A DNA stretch of 64,000 nucleotides from Helichrysum umbraculigerum (GCA_949592205.1 CATIUR010000001.1:405051750-405115749); one strand, 5' to 3'; shown: positions 23,623 to 34,978, counted from the first letter of the stretch. The notes: a model not told the origin generated them from the letters alone. Made by a program: numbers and translations.

Positions 23623-24104
23623 AAAGATCTCAGGATCGTATGAAGAGTTTAGCTGAAAAGCACAGAACCGACAGAACTTTTGATGTTGGAATGTGGGTTT
23701 ATGTAAAGCTGCGACCACATAGACAAGTTACCATACATCCCCAGCAATACACCAAACTTTCTGCTAAGTACTATCGGCCCTTTATGATTGTTGAAAGGAT
23801 TGGACAAGTGGCTTACAGACTGCAGTTGCCATCTACTAGTCTTATTCATCCAGTCTTTCATGTTTCTCAACTTAAAAGATGCAGGGGTAATAACAACAAG
23901 ATTGTTGCTCTGTCTGTTTGTACTTCTGAAGGATTGCTTTCTCTTGAACCGGTGGCTATACTTGATCGGAAACTGGGCAAACTGAACAACAAACCAGCTA
24001 TGTATTTGTTGGTACACTGGGCTAATCAAAGTGTAGAAGATGCAACGTGGGAATTACATTATGATTTCGTGCTTCGATTCCCTCACTTTCCAATTGATCC
24101 TTGA
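23619..24104 (+). pseudogene. Element D integrase tail and chromodomain
   Basis: In the next frame: basic integrase tail (FDVGMWVYVKLRPHRQ), the HPVFHVSQLK block, then a chromodomain-like stretch around ILDRKLGKLNNKP to EDATWE. It ends a few bases before the polypurine tract, as expected for the end of pol. Confidence 0.8.
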
Positions 24105-24116
24105 GGTCAAGGATCT

Positions 24117-24131
24117 TAAGAGGGGATGCAT
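24117..24131 (+). other. Element D polypurine tract
   Basis: AAGAGGGGATGCAT immediately before the TGATACG start of the 3' LTR. Confidence 0.65.
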
Positions 24132-24384
24132 TGATACGAATTAACGAGTTTAACGGCATTTTTAACTTTTTGTTCATAGCACGTGCCTTGCACATGGGTG
24201 GTTGTTTGGCAGAAGTCTGTGCAGCTCACGTGATTAACAAACTTGTTGCTGAATAAATACGCTAGTTCATCTACAATTTAGCTTATGAATTTGTGTAATC
24301 GTTCCTTCTGAATTCTAAACCCTAGGTTATGAATTATGATTTTTTGGCTGTAATTGATTTGCAATCACGAATTCAATTCAATAT
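24132..24384 (+). repeat. Element D 3' LTR
   Basis: About 253 bp, TGATACGAATT to CAATTCAATA. The exact right edge is uncertain by a few bases because a second copy follows at once. Confidence 0.7.
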
Positions 24385-24641
24385 TGATACGAATTTACGA
24401 GTTTAACGGCATTTTAAACTTTTTGTTAATAGCACGTGCCTTGCACATGGGTGGTTGTTTGGCAGAAGTCTGTGCAGCTCATGTGATCAACAAACTTGTT
24501 GCTGAATAAATACGCTAGTTCATCTTCATTTACAGTTTAGCTTATGAATTTGTGTAATCGTTCCTTCTGAATTCTAAACCCTAGGTTACGAATTGTGATC
24601 TTTTGGCTGTAATTGATTTGCAATCACGAATTCAATTCAAT
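24385..24641 (+). repeat. Second, tandem D-type LTR copy
   Basis: A further copy of the same LTR follows head to tail, differing by about ten substitutions and a small insertion (CATCTTCATTTACAG versus CATCTACA). It may be left from a tandem element whose internal part was lost, or an older solo LTR. No matching 5-bp flanks are seen. Confidence 0.7.
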
Positions 24642-25540
24642 CCAGTGAGTTCCGGTTGCTTATCTTAATTGAATTTCATTTCATTAAGTTGATTTCTAAT
24701 TCAACTGTATTATTTTAGTACGTAAATGTCACAATTCAAATCAAGTCAGCCATTAAACAAATATTATTACAATTTTGACTATAAATCATGAGAACAGAAA
24801 GATACATAGTGAGTTTGTTATATTCATTTGTTGATGAATCAACTGACTGCCATAAATTAACAATGAAGAACACAAACTAAACAGCCAACGTAACTATGAA
24901 TATGAATAACTTACGCCGTGAATGGATTTTATATACATCGATTTGAAGAGCTAGAAATTATGCATTTGTGAATTTCTCACTGATTTGAAACTATTCTTGA
25001 GCAGAATTTCAATCGAGTAATCGGAAAGCAAAATTAGGGCTTTTAATTGATTGCCGTTTGGTGTATACGTTGAGCAAGAAATGATGTGAGCGAAAACTAA
25101 AACTCAGTTTATATGAAATCCAAAACCCGCGAGCTATCCATGGGTTTAACACCTTAACGGCATAACCGTTTAACTCAAGGATCACGCTTTTCCGTGAATT
25201 TATTAATAGTGTAAATTACATCTCGGGGTCAATTTTTTTGCACTCCCCGTCCACTGACCCCCGCTTTTTAGTTTCACTCCCACTCTCTCAAAGGGTAAAA
25301 TTGTTTTAAAAGTTTAAGGGTATTTTAGTCATTTAATGATAGATGAGGGACGAAGAGTGAAACGGAAAATCAGGTCAAGGGGCGGGGAGGGCAAAAAATT
25401 CGACCCAATAAACGAGGAGTGAAATTAATGAAATGAGGAATATAATTTACTCTCATTCATATTATACTCCGTATTTCCGTGAGTTTATTATTATATTAAT
25501 ATTAATTACTTTTACACAGCAATGATTGTGTACAATTTAC

Positions 25541-25680
25541 TCTTTTTTTTGAAAGGCAGAGTAATATATAAAAAGACTACTAGCAAGATACTAGATAGCC
25601 ACCAAAGTACAACTTACACGAGTATCACACCTCTATTACTTTGACACCAAAACTCCGGATCTTAACTGTGAGGGGACTAA
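25541..25680 (-). mobile_element. LINE 3' end, 5'-truncated
   Basis: On the minus strand a non-coding stretch ends in ATATTACTCTGCCTTTC followed by an A run (T8 on +). This is the usual look of a plant L1-type 3' end. The left limit at the A run is clear; the truncated end near 25680 is a guess, and no target duplication was confirmed. Confidence 0.35.
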
Positions 25681-25995
25681 AATGAATGAAAAAAACTTGA
25701 GAAATCTCAGGAAGTATCTTCATGCTTACATTACCGTGAAAAATATGCGTGGAAAATCAACAACTTTTTTGTAGTGTATGAACTCTCAATGCAGGTGGTT
25801 TTATCGTTTCAATGTTGTGTAGTTAGCGTCTATAGAGTCCATCTTAAAACGGGTAGTGGTGGTCCAATCGTAGATAAATGAATTTCTTTTAAATTTTTAC
25901 ATTTCGATTTAAATACACATGCATTGAGCTAATTATATTAATATATTACTCCATATTTTATTATTCTTTATTTTATACTCCGTATTATATAATAA

Positions 25996-26024
25996 CTAGT
26001 TTATAACCCGTGAATTCACGGGCT
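25996..26024 (-). mobile_element. Helitron-like 3' terminus
   Basis: On the minus strand a perfect hairpin, CCCGTGAATTCACGGG, is followed by TTATAAACTAG and then T. A GC-rich hairpin a few bases before CTRR, inserted between A and T, is the Helitron 3' signature. The other end was not located, so the extent is unknown. Confidence 0.4.
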
Positions 26025-26184
26025 ACCATATAAATCTAACACAAGCTTTATATTATATTTTTATTCTATTAACTAAATTTTAAGTGTACATATTCGTGTG
26101 TTTGTTTTGAATGGAAGGTGAGATGCGTATCTTAAAATTTATGTAGTATCGTGAAGTGTCAGAGTAATGAAACATGAATTCTTC

Positions 26185-26519
26185 GGGTACGTTTAGTTAT
26201 AGAAAACTCCCTACTTTTCTAGAAAAATTCTTCAAGAAAACAAGAAAATTAGAAAACGTGTTCATATTCAAGTTTTCTAAAAAACTTTTCTAAGAAAAGG
26301 AAAATCCTTATTTTTTCTTTTTTATTATTACAAAGTTGAAAACTACTTTTGATAGTTGTTTTCAATCTCTACTATTCCTTGGAAAAGGAAAACTCCACCC
26401 CTTGCAACTAAACACGTACTCTAGATTTTCCATGTTTTTTAGAGAAGTAAAACCCTTCTCATTCTCTAGAGAAATGGAAAAAGAAAAATGGAGAAACTTT
26501 TTTGTAACTAAACGCGCCC
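26185..26519. mobile_element. Foldback MITE with GGG(T/C)(A/G)CGTTTAGTTA ends
   Basis: 335-bp element with terminal inverted repeats of about 15 bp (left GGGTACGTTTAGTTA, right complement GGGCGCGTTTAGTTA) and an interior rich in complementary GAAAA/TTTTC tracts, so the whole piece folds back. Flanking TTC and TTA are a poor match to a TTA duplication. PIF/Harbinger-like or hAT-like; class not settled. Confidence 0.55.
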
Positions 26520-28835
26520 TTAGTGGCGCAAGTCCAATGGGGAGTTTTTTAGTGAACATGACAAATTCTTTGCATTTGCGTTTTAAAAAATAAATAACAA
26601 ACGTAAAAATGACCACTTTAAGGCACCATTATAGAACATTTATCGGAATTTACCACTCACAGGTTCTTTTAACGAATGTAGCAGAGTTATCTGTGTAGCA
26701 TTGTTTCAGTGTATGAATACTTTTGCCATAGTCTATACATCATCAGAATATCATTTCTTGTTCCTTTTATATATTTTTTTTGGGTGACGATCCTTAGATA
26801 TTTTAACGTTCATTCAATCTCATAATATTACATCCGAAACCTTTATGTTCAATGTTGAAGTCTTGGTATAATTACCTGCACAATATTTCAAAATCACATA
26901 CCCAACTACACTCGGCTCTTTTCTCATTTTCATGTGATAAATCACAACATTTAAAAAGCTTCATTCAGCAACAACCACCGCCTATATATTTTCCCTCAGA
27001 GTTGAATCTATTATATGTCCCCTGTGAATAGATGGTGTATAATTATAAAGAATAAATATATGAATCATTGACTCACATAAATGCCGACACAAACAGTAGT
27101 TTAACGTTGTTAATACAAGTGTGAAGTAAAGATTAAATGACTTATAAAAGATCAAAAACCTTTTCACATACACAATTGTTTTGAATCTTGTCCCTGCACT
27201 TTGTCAAGATGAACACATAGTTGTAAGCTTCTTGTACAACACAACTGCTTATAATCTCGCTATCTCTGTCAATGTAATCGGTTTCCAACCACTTTCAGGT
27301 CCAAGAATCTGCAAGTGCATGAATTTAGTTATAAATCCAGAAAGTATCAGTTTCGATCAATCTATTGTTTGGGTTACTTTATATCTGAATAGGGTAATAA
27401 GATGTGTCAAACAGGTTAAGCCATATGATTATGATTTTACTCTAAAGCTAACCTTGTCAATCGGGTTAAAAGTCATTTGAAATTTATTGAAATGCAAATA
27501 TTCCAATAACAAATTCATTAAAATAAAAAAAGTGAGATTATTATTCTCACAAAAGTGTTAAAGTTGACCCAACCCGAACCTTTATGGCTTGTTACCCAAT
27601 ACCATGACAGGCCCATCCCCCTCGCCCCAATCATACACAAGCGTGTGTTTTGGGCTTATATATAACGGGTAAGGTAATAAGGTTGCACATACATATCATA
27701 GTGTGGAAAGAAATGCACACAAGTTCTCTTTTATTTCCCATTTGACCACCTTTTGATATCAGCATCAAGATATTCTTCTAATCGCAGAAATGAAATTGGA
27801 TATAGAAAATGTAAGAGAAGAAATGGAGCTTGGCTAAGAGCAACCACTTGCGAAAAGTCAGAAATCGCACCAGGTTGGGTTGAGCGGCGCGCTTGAGCCA
27901 CTAAACTTGTTATTTCTAATTTTCCTTACATTTATTATAAATATTGAATGCGTTAACTATGATTAGGAAATGGTGAACATTGATAATAGATTTAGGGTGA
28001 CTTTCAACCGGTCCGACCCGTTCCATTTTATACTAATTTTTTTTATTTGACCCATATGAGGTCAAACTCGACCAGATCACCCAAATCATAAATAAATGGG
28101 TCAATAATTAGAAAGAAAAAAGAGATCATTAACAGCAATTTTTCAACATAATTTGATTAAAATTAAACAGATCTAAACATAAAAACTGTATACAAATTAT
28201 AAGTGATATAATCATCCACCCCATTAATCATTAATACCAAGGAACTTGATCCATAACACTTTATGTCCGTAGTTTTAGTTATAGTCTGAATAAAATGATT
28301 TAGAAAGATACGCATTATAACAATGGTTCAGGAAAATACACGTTACACCATTATGCAGTTTCCGCTTGATAACTTGAAGCCACCAACTATGAAAAGTTGG
28401 TTCTTTAAAATAAATAAAATAAAATACCGAGAAACACCCATGTATACTTTAGATTCTATTATTAAAGAAGGATCTAATTTGTTTTACCTTACTTGACATA
28501 TGATATCTTTTTTTACAAAAGCAAGACCTAACAGCAAAACCGTAACGAACAAAGCTCACCAACAACATTCGTTTTCTCACTATATAGCTTAAGTACTATT
28601 GTAAATAACAAACTTTATCAAGGCTGTAAATAACAAATTCCAAATCAGATTAACCAAGAAACACAATCAGAACACAGAAAACTCAATGAGTTCATCTTGC
28701 ACAGTTTACTGTTTTACCCGGATTATTTAATCATTTAAAACAAAACATATCGGTATCTAATATACACTAAGCATGAATATATGAATCGACCTATAATTAA
28801 TTGACATATATGAATACATATTCAACCTACAGAAA

Positions 28836-28840
28836 GATAT
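28836..28840. repeat. Target-site duplication of solo LTR C
   Basis: GATAT before C is repeated at 37084-37088 after it. Confidence 0.85.
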
Positions 28841-30162
28841 TGTAACACCCCCAAATTTGATTGATTTTGCGGAAGCACGATTTGGGTGTTACTAATCAAT
28901 AACAAAGCACAAAGATATATAGTAAACGACTCTATATGCATCGTTTTAACAAAATATATTGATAATTGAAATGTTACAACATTTAAAGCTTTACATAGCT
29001 CGAGTTTAAATAAAAGGAGATTTCAGTACATAAGTACTTGTACAAAATATACTAATGCAAGGAAATCTCAACGTCTGTATGCTGACTCGAGCTAGAAGTC
29101 CTGAAGCAGAAACAACCTACTGCTTGGTACCTGCGATACATGCTAAATGGGTCAGCTAAAGCTGGTGAGCTCACAGGTTTGAAATCAAGTAGTATAGTAT
29201 GAACCGCAAGATTTAATTAATTGAATTGCATCCAGCAATTAATAATGTATATGTATACAGCCATGAGCACATAGTCCCCTATAGAGAATTCCGAGCGAGG
29301 TGCCTCCACGAGTGCCTAATCAACACTCGTCTTCCCAAATATTAGTACGTCCGTTTACCCGGTTAGTGCTTGCTAACCCGGACGAGGAGGGTCAATTCTA
29401 TATGGTACCATATACTAATATTCACGCTACAACGTATTAACAACTATGCTGACGGAGGACTTTAAGTGATTAGTTGTGAAAAACTCATGTAGTATATGAA
29501 ATGTTTGTACTTGCGTTCACATGTTAAAATGAGCAATATATCACACCCCTGAGTAAAACAGTAAAAAGAGGGGCCATGAGACTCACCTGAGTCTGAGAGC
29601 GTTTAAATAAACGTAAGTTGTTTAGCAGAGTGATGAAGTCCAAAGACTTGTAACCTGAGGGTGTCCACGACACGCGATGGTTATAAACATGATTGGGTAT
29701 CTCAAAAGGTCACCCTTGTAGTTGTTACACAACTATATATATGTCCAAATTACTATGATTTGGTTGATTTGTTAAGTGTTTGAAAACGTGTACGGCCCGT
29801 TGGCGATTAATTGTAATAATAGTCCTGATGTTATCACATTGATTTCGAAGTGTTATACTTGAAAAGTATAATCCATTATGTTTGAAAAGTTGTATCATAT
29901 AAGCGTTTTGAAGTCATACAAGTTTGACACTTGGTGAGAAATGTGCTTACGGAATCTAAGTACGGGGGTCCGGGGCCAGCGCCCCTGGCGGGGTCCAAGG
30001 GGCTGGCCCCTGGCTGGGGTCGAGATGCCAGGTCAGCTCGAAAAATTTTTATTTCTACTATATTGCTTTGGTGAAAAACGCATCTGGGATCTGAATTCGG
30101 GTAAAATCGAGTGATAAATTTCGAGTCTTGACACTTAGTAAAAATCTGAGTTTTCTGTGTTT

Positions 30163-30440
30163 TGCGACACAATATGCGACACAAAAGTTTGTCATGCGAC
30201 ACAAGGGTTGTGTAGCATAGAAATGCGACACAATATCTATACGACACAAGGGTTGTGTCGCGTAGATGCGAGATGCTGATTCAACAGCGACATAGTGATA
30301 GTGTCGCATAGTATTTGCGACATAAGGTACGACACAACATTGTATCGCATAGGATACGACATAACTGGTTTCATACGACACTAGATACGACATAAGAGGC
30401 AAAATACGACACAACATGCGACACAAGGCTTGTGTCGCAT
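30163..30440. repeat. GCGACACAA array in solo LTR C
   Basis: About fifteen units of GCGACACAA, TTGTGTCGC and one-base variants in both orientations, same place in the LTR as in B. Confidence 0.75.
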
Positions 30441-30478
30441 TGAAGAACATCAGCCCAGAAAGTCCGACTGTCGAGATT

Positions 30479-30930
30479 TGTTGATGCATTTTGTGTGTCA
30501 GTCAGTTGGTCAAACTATTGTAATTGTCAAAGTCAATTAGTCTACGAATGTATAGTGTTTAGAGTGTGTATTCGAGTCTGTAAATGAAATATACAAAGAA
30601 TGGTGACATTGTAATTGGGCCTGCGACGTCGGGTCAGACGTCGTAAGGGTCTGGGCCTGCGACGTTGGGCTTAACGTCGCAGGGTCCAGTAGGTCGATAT
30701 AAATAGCGAGTTACAAGTTAGTTTTAGGGTTGGACGTCATATAGAGAGAGAGAGGGCCGTTTTGTGTGAGAGAGGAGACAGAGAAACGAGTTTGAGTCTG
30801 TAATCATATATTATCAATTGTGAATATATACAAAAGATTATAGAGAATCGTTTGTGTGTTCGTGAATCATTATCGTTTGTTATTCATTGTTTATACGATC
30901 CGATCAGATCTCACGTGTGCGGGACTATCA
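30479..30930 (+). repeat. Element T 5' LTR
   Basis: TGTTGATGCA to GGGACTATCA. Contains GCGACGTC-type units (30618-30680), a TATAAATA box at 30698-30705 and transcript-leader-like GAGAGAGAG. Confidence 0.9.
30698..30705 (+). promoter_or_regulatory. TATA box in T 5' LTR
   Basis: TATAAATA in the middle of the LTR, just after the GCGACGT units; the 3' LTR has the same box near 35963. Start site expected about 30 bp downstream. Confidence 0.55.
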
Positions 30931-30932
30931 AC

Positions 30933-30944
30933 TGGTATCAGAGC
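30933..30944 (+). other. Element T primer-binding site
   Basis: TGGTATCAGAGC, two bases inside the LTR; initiator tRNA-Met primer. Confidence 0.85.
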
Positions 30945-31164
30945 CGAAGAATCAAGGATTCGTCGGTTTCGCATCGTTATTTTGGGTGTTCTCGATTGAT
31001 TCGCGAAGGTATTAATTGTTATTAATCGTTTCTAAGTTGATTTGCTTGATTAAGATCGATTTCTGGAGGTGTTTTTGGGTTAGATCGACGTTTGGTTTTC
31101 GAAATTTCGTTAGGGTTTCGAAAATTTTCGATTTTTTGGGGTTTTGGCCGCTGCAGCCCGATTG

Positions 31165-31425
31165 TGCGACGTCACCTGCGACGTCACCTGCGACGTCGCT
31201 AAGTTTTGCGACGTTACCTGCGACGTCATCTGCGACGTCGCGTGCGACGTAGTAATTTGGACTTAAATTAGTCTGTGCGACGTACTCTGCGACGTCATCT
31301 GCGACGTACCTCTCAACGTCGCATAGTGTGATTCTGCGACGTAACTCTCAACGTCGCATTTTCGATTCTTAATTGAGTCATCGGACTTCTGCGACGTACC
31401 GCTGCGACGTTGCTATTTTTTCTGC
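31165..31425. repeat. GCGACGT(C) array in T leader
   Basis: About sixteen units of TGCGACGT plus inverted AACGTCGCA units in 260 bp of untranslated leader. The LTR carries four more. Mixed orientations allow local stem formation. Confidence 0.85.
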
Positions 31426-31735
31426 GACATTAACCTCGTTCTAGTTTCGTAAAAAAAAAAAAAAAAAAAATAAAAAAAAAATAAAAAAATTTGCGTTTTC
31501 AAATTTTTTTCCATAGTCTTAAAAGTGTTCAATTTTAGGGTAGAAAAAGTTTCATTTTACCCGGCCATTTTTTGACGTTTTCGGACGAAATTTTGGCGGG
31601 AAAAACGCGAAAATTTTGTAATTTCAACTTTTGTTTTTAGGCTTAGAATAGCTTTATTTTAGTGTCGGAAAAGTTTCGCTACACTCTGTCGGTTTTCGAA
31701 ATTTTCGAATTCAATTTTGGAGGGAACATTCGTAA

Positions 31736-33043
31736 ATGGCTTTTGGTAACAAAGTGCCTCCTTCTACATCCTTGTTCTATAGTGATTTTGCTAGTTGGAA
31801 GATTAAGTTATGCAATTTCATTGAATACAAAGATCCAAATCTGTGGAATTGGTTTAACACCATTGATCTATATGAGCAACCAAGACTCGATGGGGTGCTT
31901 AAATCAAGAGCACAAATGTTCGTCAAGGAACGAGCAGAGTTTGATAAAGACAATAGAGCATATGAGATGATTACCAAGTGTTTGCCAGAAGTTGTGATTA
32001 ATGAATTTAAAAATCAAGCAACTTCTATAAGTTTATGGGATGCTCTTATAGTGGCTTACGATCAAAAGGAAAAGAAGTCAGAGGCTAATATTCAAGTTCC
32101 TAGTCTAAATGATACTTCCAGATCTACTTTCAACTCAGCAACATCTACTTCTACTAGCACTTCATATGCTTCCTATACTTCTCATACAGATCATACAGCT
32201 CCTTCAAAGGCTACTGAGGATCATGCTACAATCTTTGCAGCTTTCCTCAACTCTTATGAGACTTTCCTTTCAAAGAAGGCTAGTACTCTACAGCTTACTG
32301 AGGAAGACTTTGAACAGATCGATTCTGATGATCTCGAGCAAATGGACATCAAATGGAGCATGGCCATGATAACCCAAAGAACCAAGAAGTTTCTTCAGAG
32401 AACGGGTAGAAAAGACCTGGATGATGATGGTGATACAGGTCTTGGTTTTAATAAAAGCAAAGTGAAATGCAAGAACTGTCAGATTCATGGGCACTTTGCT
32501 AAGGAGTGTGAGAAAGTAAAATATCCTTCATCTGGATTCACTACTCCTACCGCTCCAACGACTCCAGAGAAGAATACAACATCACAGGCTATGACAGTGT
32601 ATTCTCAGGGAGTGTTTGATTTTAGTGCACTTCAAGGAGAGGTTCAACACAGTGCGCTTTTGGCAAAGATACATGCGGTACATGATGAACCTAAGGTACC
32701 CATAAACTGTGTTTCTTGTTTAACATTGACTGAATCTCTTAAGAATTATCAATATGACAATTTAGAGTTGCGAGAAAAAGTTGTTAAACTCACCGAGTCA
32801 AACAAGTTTTTGAAAGCTAATGAATTTCTTTATGAAAAACAAATTGAGGCTTATAAGTTAGACACTGAAAAATACAAGTCTAAAGTTTTTAGCCAACAGG
32901 ATGCTATTAATAGCTATCTTAAAGAAATGGAACTTTTGAATAAAGAACTTTCTGAGCTAAAGTCTGAGTCTGACAATTTAAAAAGGGAATCACGAATTTC
33001 TCAAATTCTCATAAACTCTTCGATGAAATGGTTGACAAGATGA
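31736..33043 (+). CDS. Element T Gag, N-terminal frame
   Basis: ATG at 31736 (MAFGNKVPPSTS), 435 residues. The N-terminal part is a Copia gag domain (SWKIKLCNFIEY, TSISLWDALIVAY). Then a Ser/Thr-rich linker, the LTEEDFEQIDSDDLEQMDI motif also seen in H and I, a CCHC knuckle (CKNCQIHGHFAKEC, about residue 245) and a helical, coiled-coil-like segment (about 335-425). It would form the particle shell. It ends at a TGA after SSMKWLTR, where H's gag continues, so one base has probably been lost or gained. Confidence 0.8.
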   Translation: MAFGNKVPPSTSLFYSDFASWKIKLCNFIEYKDPNLWNWFNTIDLYEQPRLDGVLKSRAQMFVKERAEFDKDNRAYEMITKCLPEVVINEFKNQATSISLWDALIVAYDQKEKKSEANIQVPSLNDTSRSTFNSATSTSTSTSYASYTSHTDHTAPSKATEDHATIFAAFLNSYETFLSKKASTLQLTEEDFEQIDSDDLEQMDIKWSMAMITQRTKKFLQRTGRKDLDDDGDTGLGFNKSKVKCKNCQIHGHFAKECEKVKYPSSGFTTPTAPTTPEKNTTSQAMTVYSQGVFDFSALQGEVQHSALLAKIHAVHDEPKVPINCVSCLTLTESLKNYQYDNLELREKVVKLTESNKFLKANEFLYEKQIEAYKLDTEKYKSKVFSQQDAINSYLKEMELLNKELSELKSESDNLKRESRISQILINSSMKWLTR

Positions 33044-34044
33044 GGATAGATAAAAGTAAAGCGGGACTTGGGTATCCACCTCCCACTAACTATTATCCTA
33101 AGCCTGTTAAGGAAGGCACCGAAGAACTTGTGGCTGACTACTCATCATGGTCAGCTACAAAGTCTAAAGAAGCTACATCCAATCCCAAAAGGCAGGCAAA
33201 GGAGAAAACTAAACGGACAGAGTATCCCTTGCCTACTTTTGTTAAGTCTGATAATACACCTCCAGTTAGTGTAGAGGAGGGTGTTGAGATAGAGGATCTA
33301 CCGGAAGAGGCTGAAATCAAAGTTGAAAAAGTTAATGTAAAGCCAGAAAATCATATACTTACCAATGAAACTGTAAAGGTTTCAAATACAAAGGGTAAAA
33401 ACAAGGTTGAAAATGAATCCAAAAGGGTTCAATATCAAATGAAGGATTCAAATGTAAAATCTAAAAGTGAACAACCTTCAACATCAACTTGTTCAACTTC
33501 TGAGGCTTCTACATCAACGTGTACACATAAGTGTTCACGTCCTGTAAATACCTCATCTTCTAAGCCTCCAACAGTTCATTCTCCACCTCAACCTTTTGTG
33601 GGTAATCATTGGAATAGGTCGTACATTGAACGACGTTCTTGTTTCCATTGTGGACAACAAGGACATATAATTAGGGATTGTCGGTTATTATCCCTAGATA
33701 GGTTTGGTAGAGGGATGCCAAGAACTTCCTCCTTTAGGAATTCTTATTCAAATTCGTTTTCTAGGCGTGCTTCATATTCGCCTATATCAAGATATGCATC
33801 CTCTTCTCCAAAACCCGTGGCTAGAGTAAACAAAGTTGTGTCTAGTAAACCTCAAGTTCAACAGCACAACATTGTTGAAAACAACTCATCTGAATCTACA
33901 AAGGTTTGGAAACCAAAATCCACAAACAACACATCAATGAAATCTTCTGAGTTTTTAAAATATCATAAACTCATTGATGTGATGGTTATGGATGATCATG
34001 GACAACCCAAGTCTATCAAGGCTTGGGTGTCCCATAAGTACTAA
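33028..34044 (+). CDS. Element T Gag, C-terminal frame
   Basis: 338 residues in another frame, overlapping the previous frame by 16 bases. Its start (DKMRIDKSKAGLGY) aligns with the interior of H's gag (DKMLDAQRSVKDKTGLGY), so it is the gag C-terminus rather than a separate gene. Contains a second knuckle, CFHCGQQGHIIRDC, then an Arg/Ser-rich tail and the closing KSIKAWVSHKY, which matches the AWVP ends of other Copia gags. Whether translation reaches it by frameshifting or not at all is unknown. Confidence 0.75.
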   Translation: MVDKMRIDKSKAGLGYPPPTNYYPKPVKEGTEELVADYSSWSATKSKEATSNPKRQAKEKTKRTEYPLPTFVKSDNTPPVSVEEGVEIEDLPEEAEIKVEKVNVKPENHILTNETVKVSNTKGKNKVENESKRVQYQMKDSNVKSKSEQPSTSTCSTSEASTSTCTHKCSRPVNTSSSKPPTVHSPPQPFVGNHWNRSYIERRSCFHCGQQGHIIRDCRLLSLDRFGRGMPRTSSFRNSYSNSFSRRASYSPISRYASSSPKPVARVNKVVSSKPQVQQHNIVENNSSESTKVWKPKSTNNTSMKSSEFLKYHKLIDVMVMDDHGQPKSIKAWVSHKY

Positions 34045-34807
34045 CGTTTAATTGTTTGTGGTGGTGCAGTCAGGTTGTTATTAGCTAATATTTTTAGTGA
34101 CTGCAAGGATGTGGACATTTTTGAAAGATTTTGTCATGGTGGTTATGTGTGATGAGTTGTGATTTGGATGAGTTTATTGAAGTTTCGAGGTGGTAAAAGC
34201 GTTAAAAGGATTTGATTTGACTTGATATGTGATTTTGAAACTTTTATTTTAAATTAAATTATTGATGCAACAGCCATTCTTTATACTTTTTAGTATTAAA
34301 GAAATGCAATGTTGCGAAATTTATTCAATTAAAAAAAATACAAAAATGTGTTTAATGTTTAAGGGGAGTATTTTTGGATTGGATATAAGAATTTGCTGTT
34401 CAGGGGGAGTAATTCTGAATATTAAAAATTCTGATTATTTAATTCAGAAATGTGAACAGCAAGATTCTTAATTCTTGAAAAGATGTTGGATGGTGTGTCT
34501 GTAAAACAACTTGGGATATGATAGTACATCGGGTGACATGCATAAAAATGGAAATTTTAAGGTTTATCTTGGATGTGTCAGTAGGTTTATCTGACACACT
34601 TAAAACAGTTTTTATCTAAATTATCTTCATCATACGATGTATTGGTAGGCATGGTACACACCGGTCTCTGAGATATTAAGAAGTAATTTAAATACATGTC
34701 TATGATCATGTGGTAAACACCTTGTGATGTACGACTCTATGTCTTAATTCCTTAGCATAGCTTGACATACTTCTATTTTTAGATTGTATATCTGAGATCT
34801 TTTGGGG

Positions 34808-34870
34808 GAGTATGCTGATTGTTTCCTCTGTTGTACGTAAGTGCAGACCTGGTCTCAATTCAGCTTACTC
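34808..34870 (+). ncRNA. Covarying hairpin, copy T1 (subtype II)
   Basis: Outer arms GAGTATGCTGA and TCAGCTTACTC pair at 10 of 11 positions. TTGTTTCCTCTGT precedes the inner stem TGTAC / GTGCA (one G-T wobble) with loop GTAA, then GACCTGGTCTCA. Loop strands are those of copy A3 in element A although the outer helix is entirely different. Confidence 0.6.
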
Positions 34871-34978
34871 TCAAAACTAAGCAAACGTGAGTCAATGCAC
34901 TTGCAAAGTCTTAAATTTAAGGTACTAAACAAGGTCGCCACAAACTTGGTTTGACTGCGTTTGGTTTTGCTTAAACCT

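Larger units (their letters stand above)
19503..24384 (+). mobile_element. Element D: Reina-like chromovirus, 5' LTR outside window
   Basis: Plus-strand Ty3 element with primer site, gag-pol polyprotein ending in a chromodomain-like tail, polypurine tract and a short (about 253 bp) 3' LTR. Short LTRs plus a chromodomain suggest the Reina lineage. Its 5' LTR is not in the window: the sequence left of the primer site is the edge of A, so A inserted within a few bases of the 5' LTR/internal junction. Stops at five places and one frameshift make it non-coding now. Confidence 0.8.
24642..28835. other. Intergenic AT-rich DNA with small transposon remnants
   Basis: No convincing gene. The region near 24900-25110 on the minus strand looks like a plant 5' leader (contains CCCTAATTTT) but I see no coding exon. 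Holds a LINE-like 3' end, a Helitron-like end and a foldback MITE, listed separately. Confidence 0.5.

Noticed and set aside
27181..27480. 99-residue ORF
   Set aside because: No homology signal, AT-rich, no promoter or splice context.
31451..31492. A run as a retrocopy poly(A) tail
   Set aside because: Lies inside the T leader with continuous element sequence on both sides.
34262..34471. 69-residue ORF after T gag as a pol remnant
   Set aside because: No protease, integrase or RT motif in any frame.
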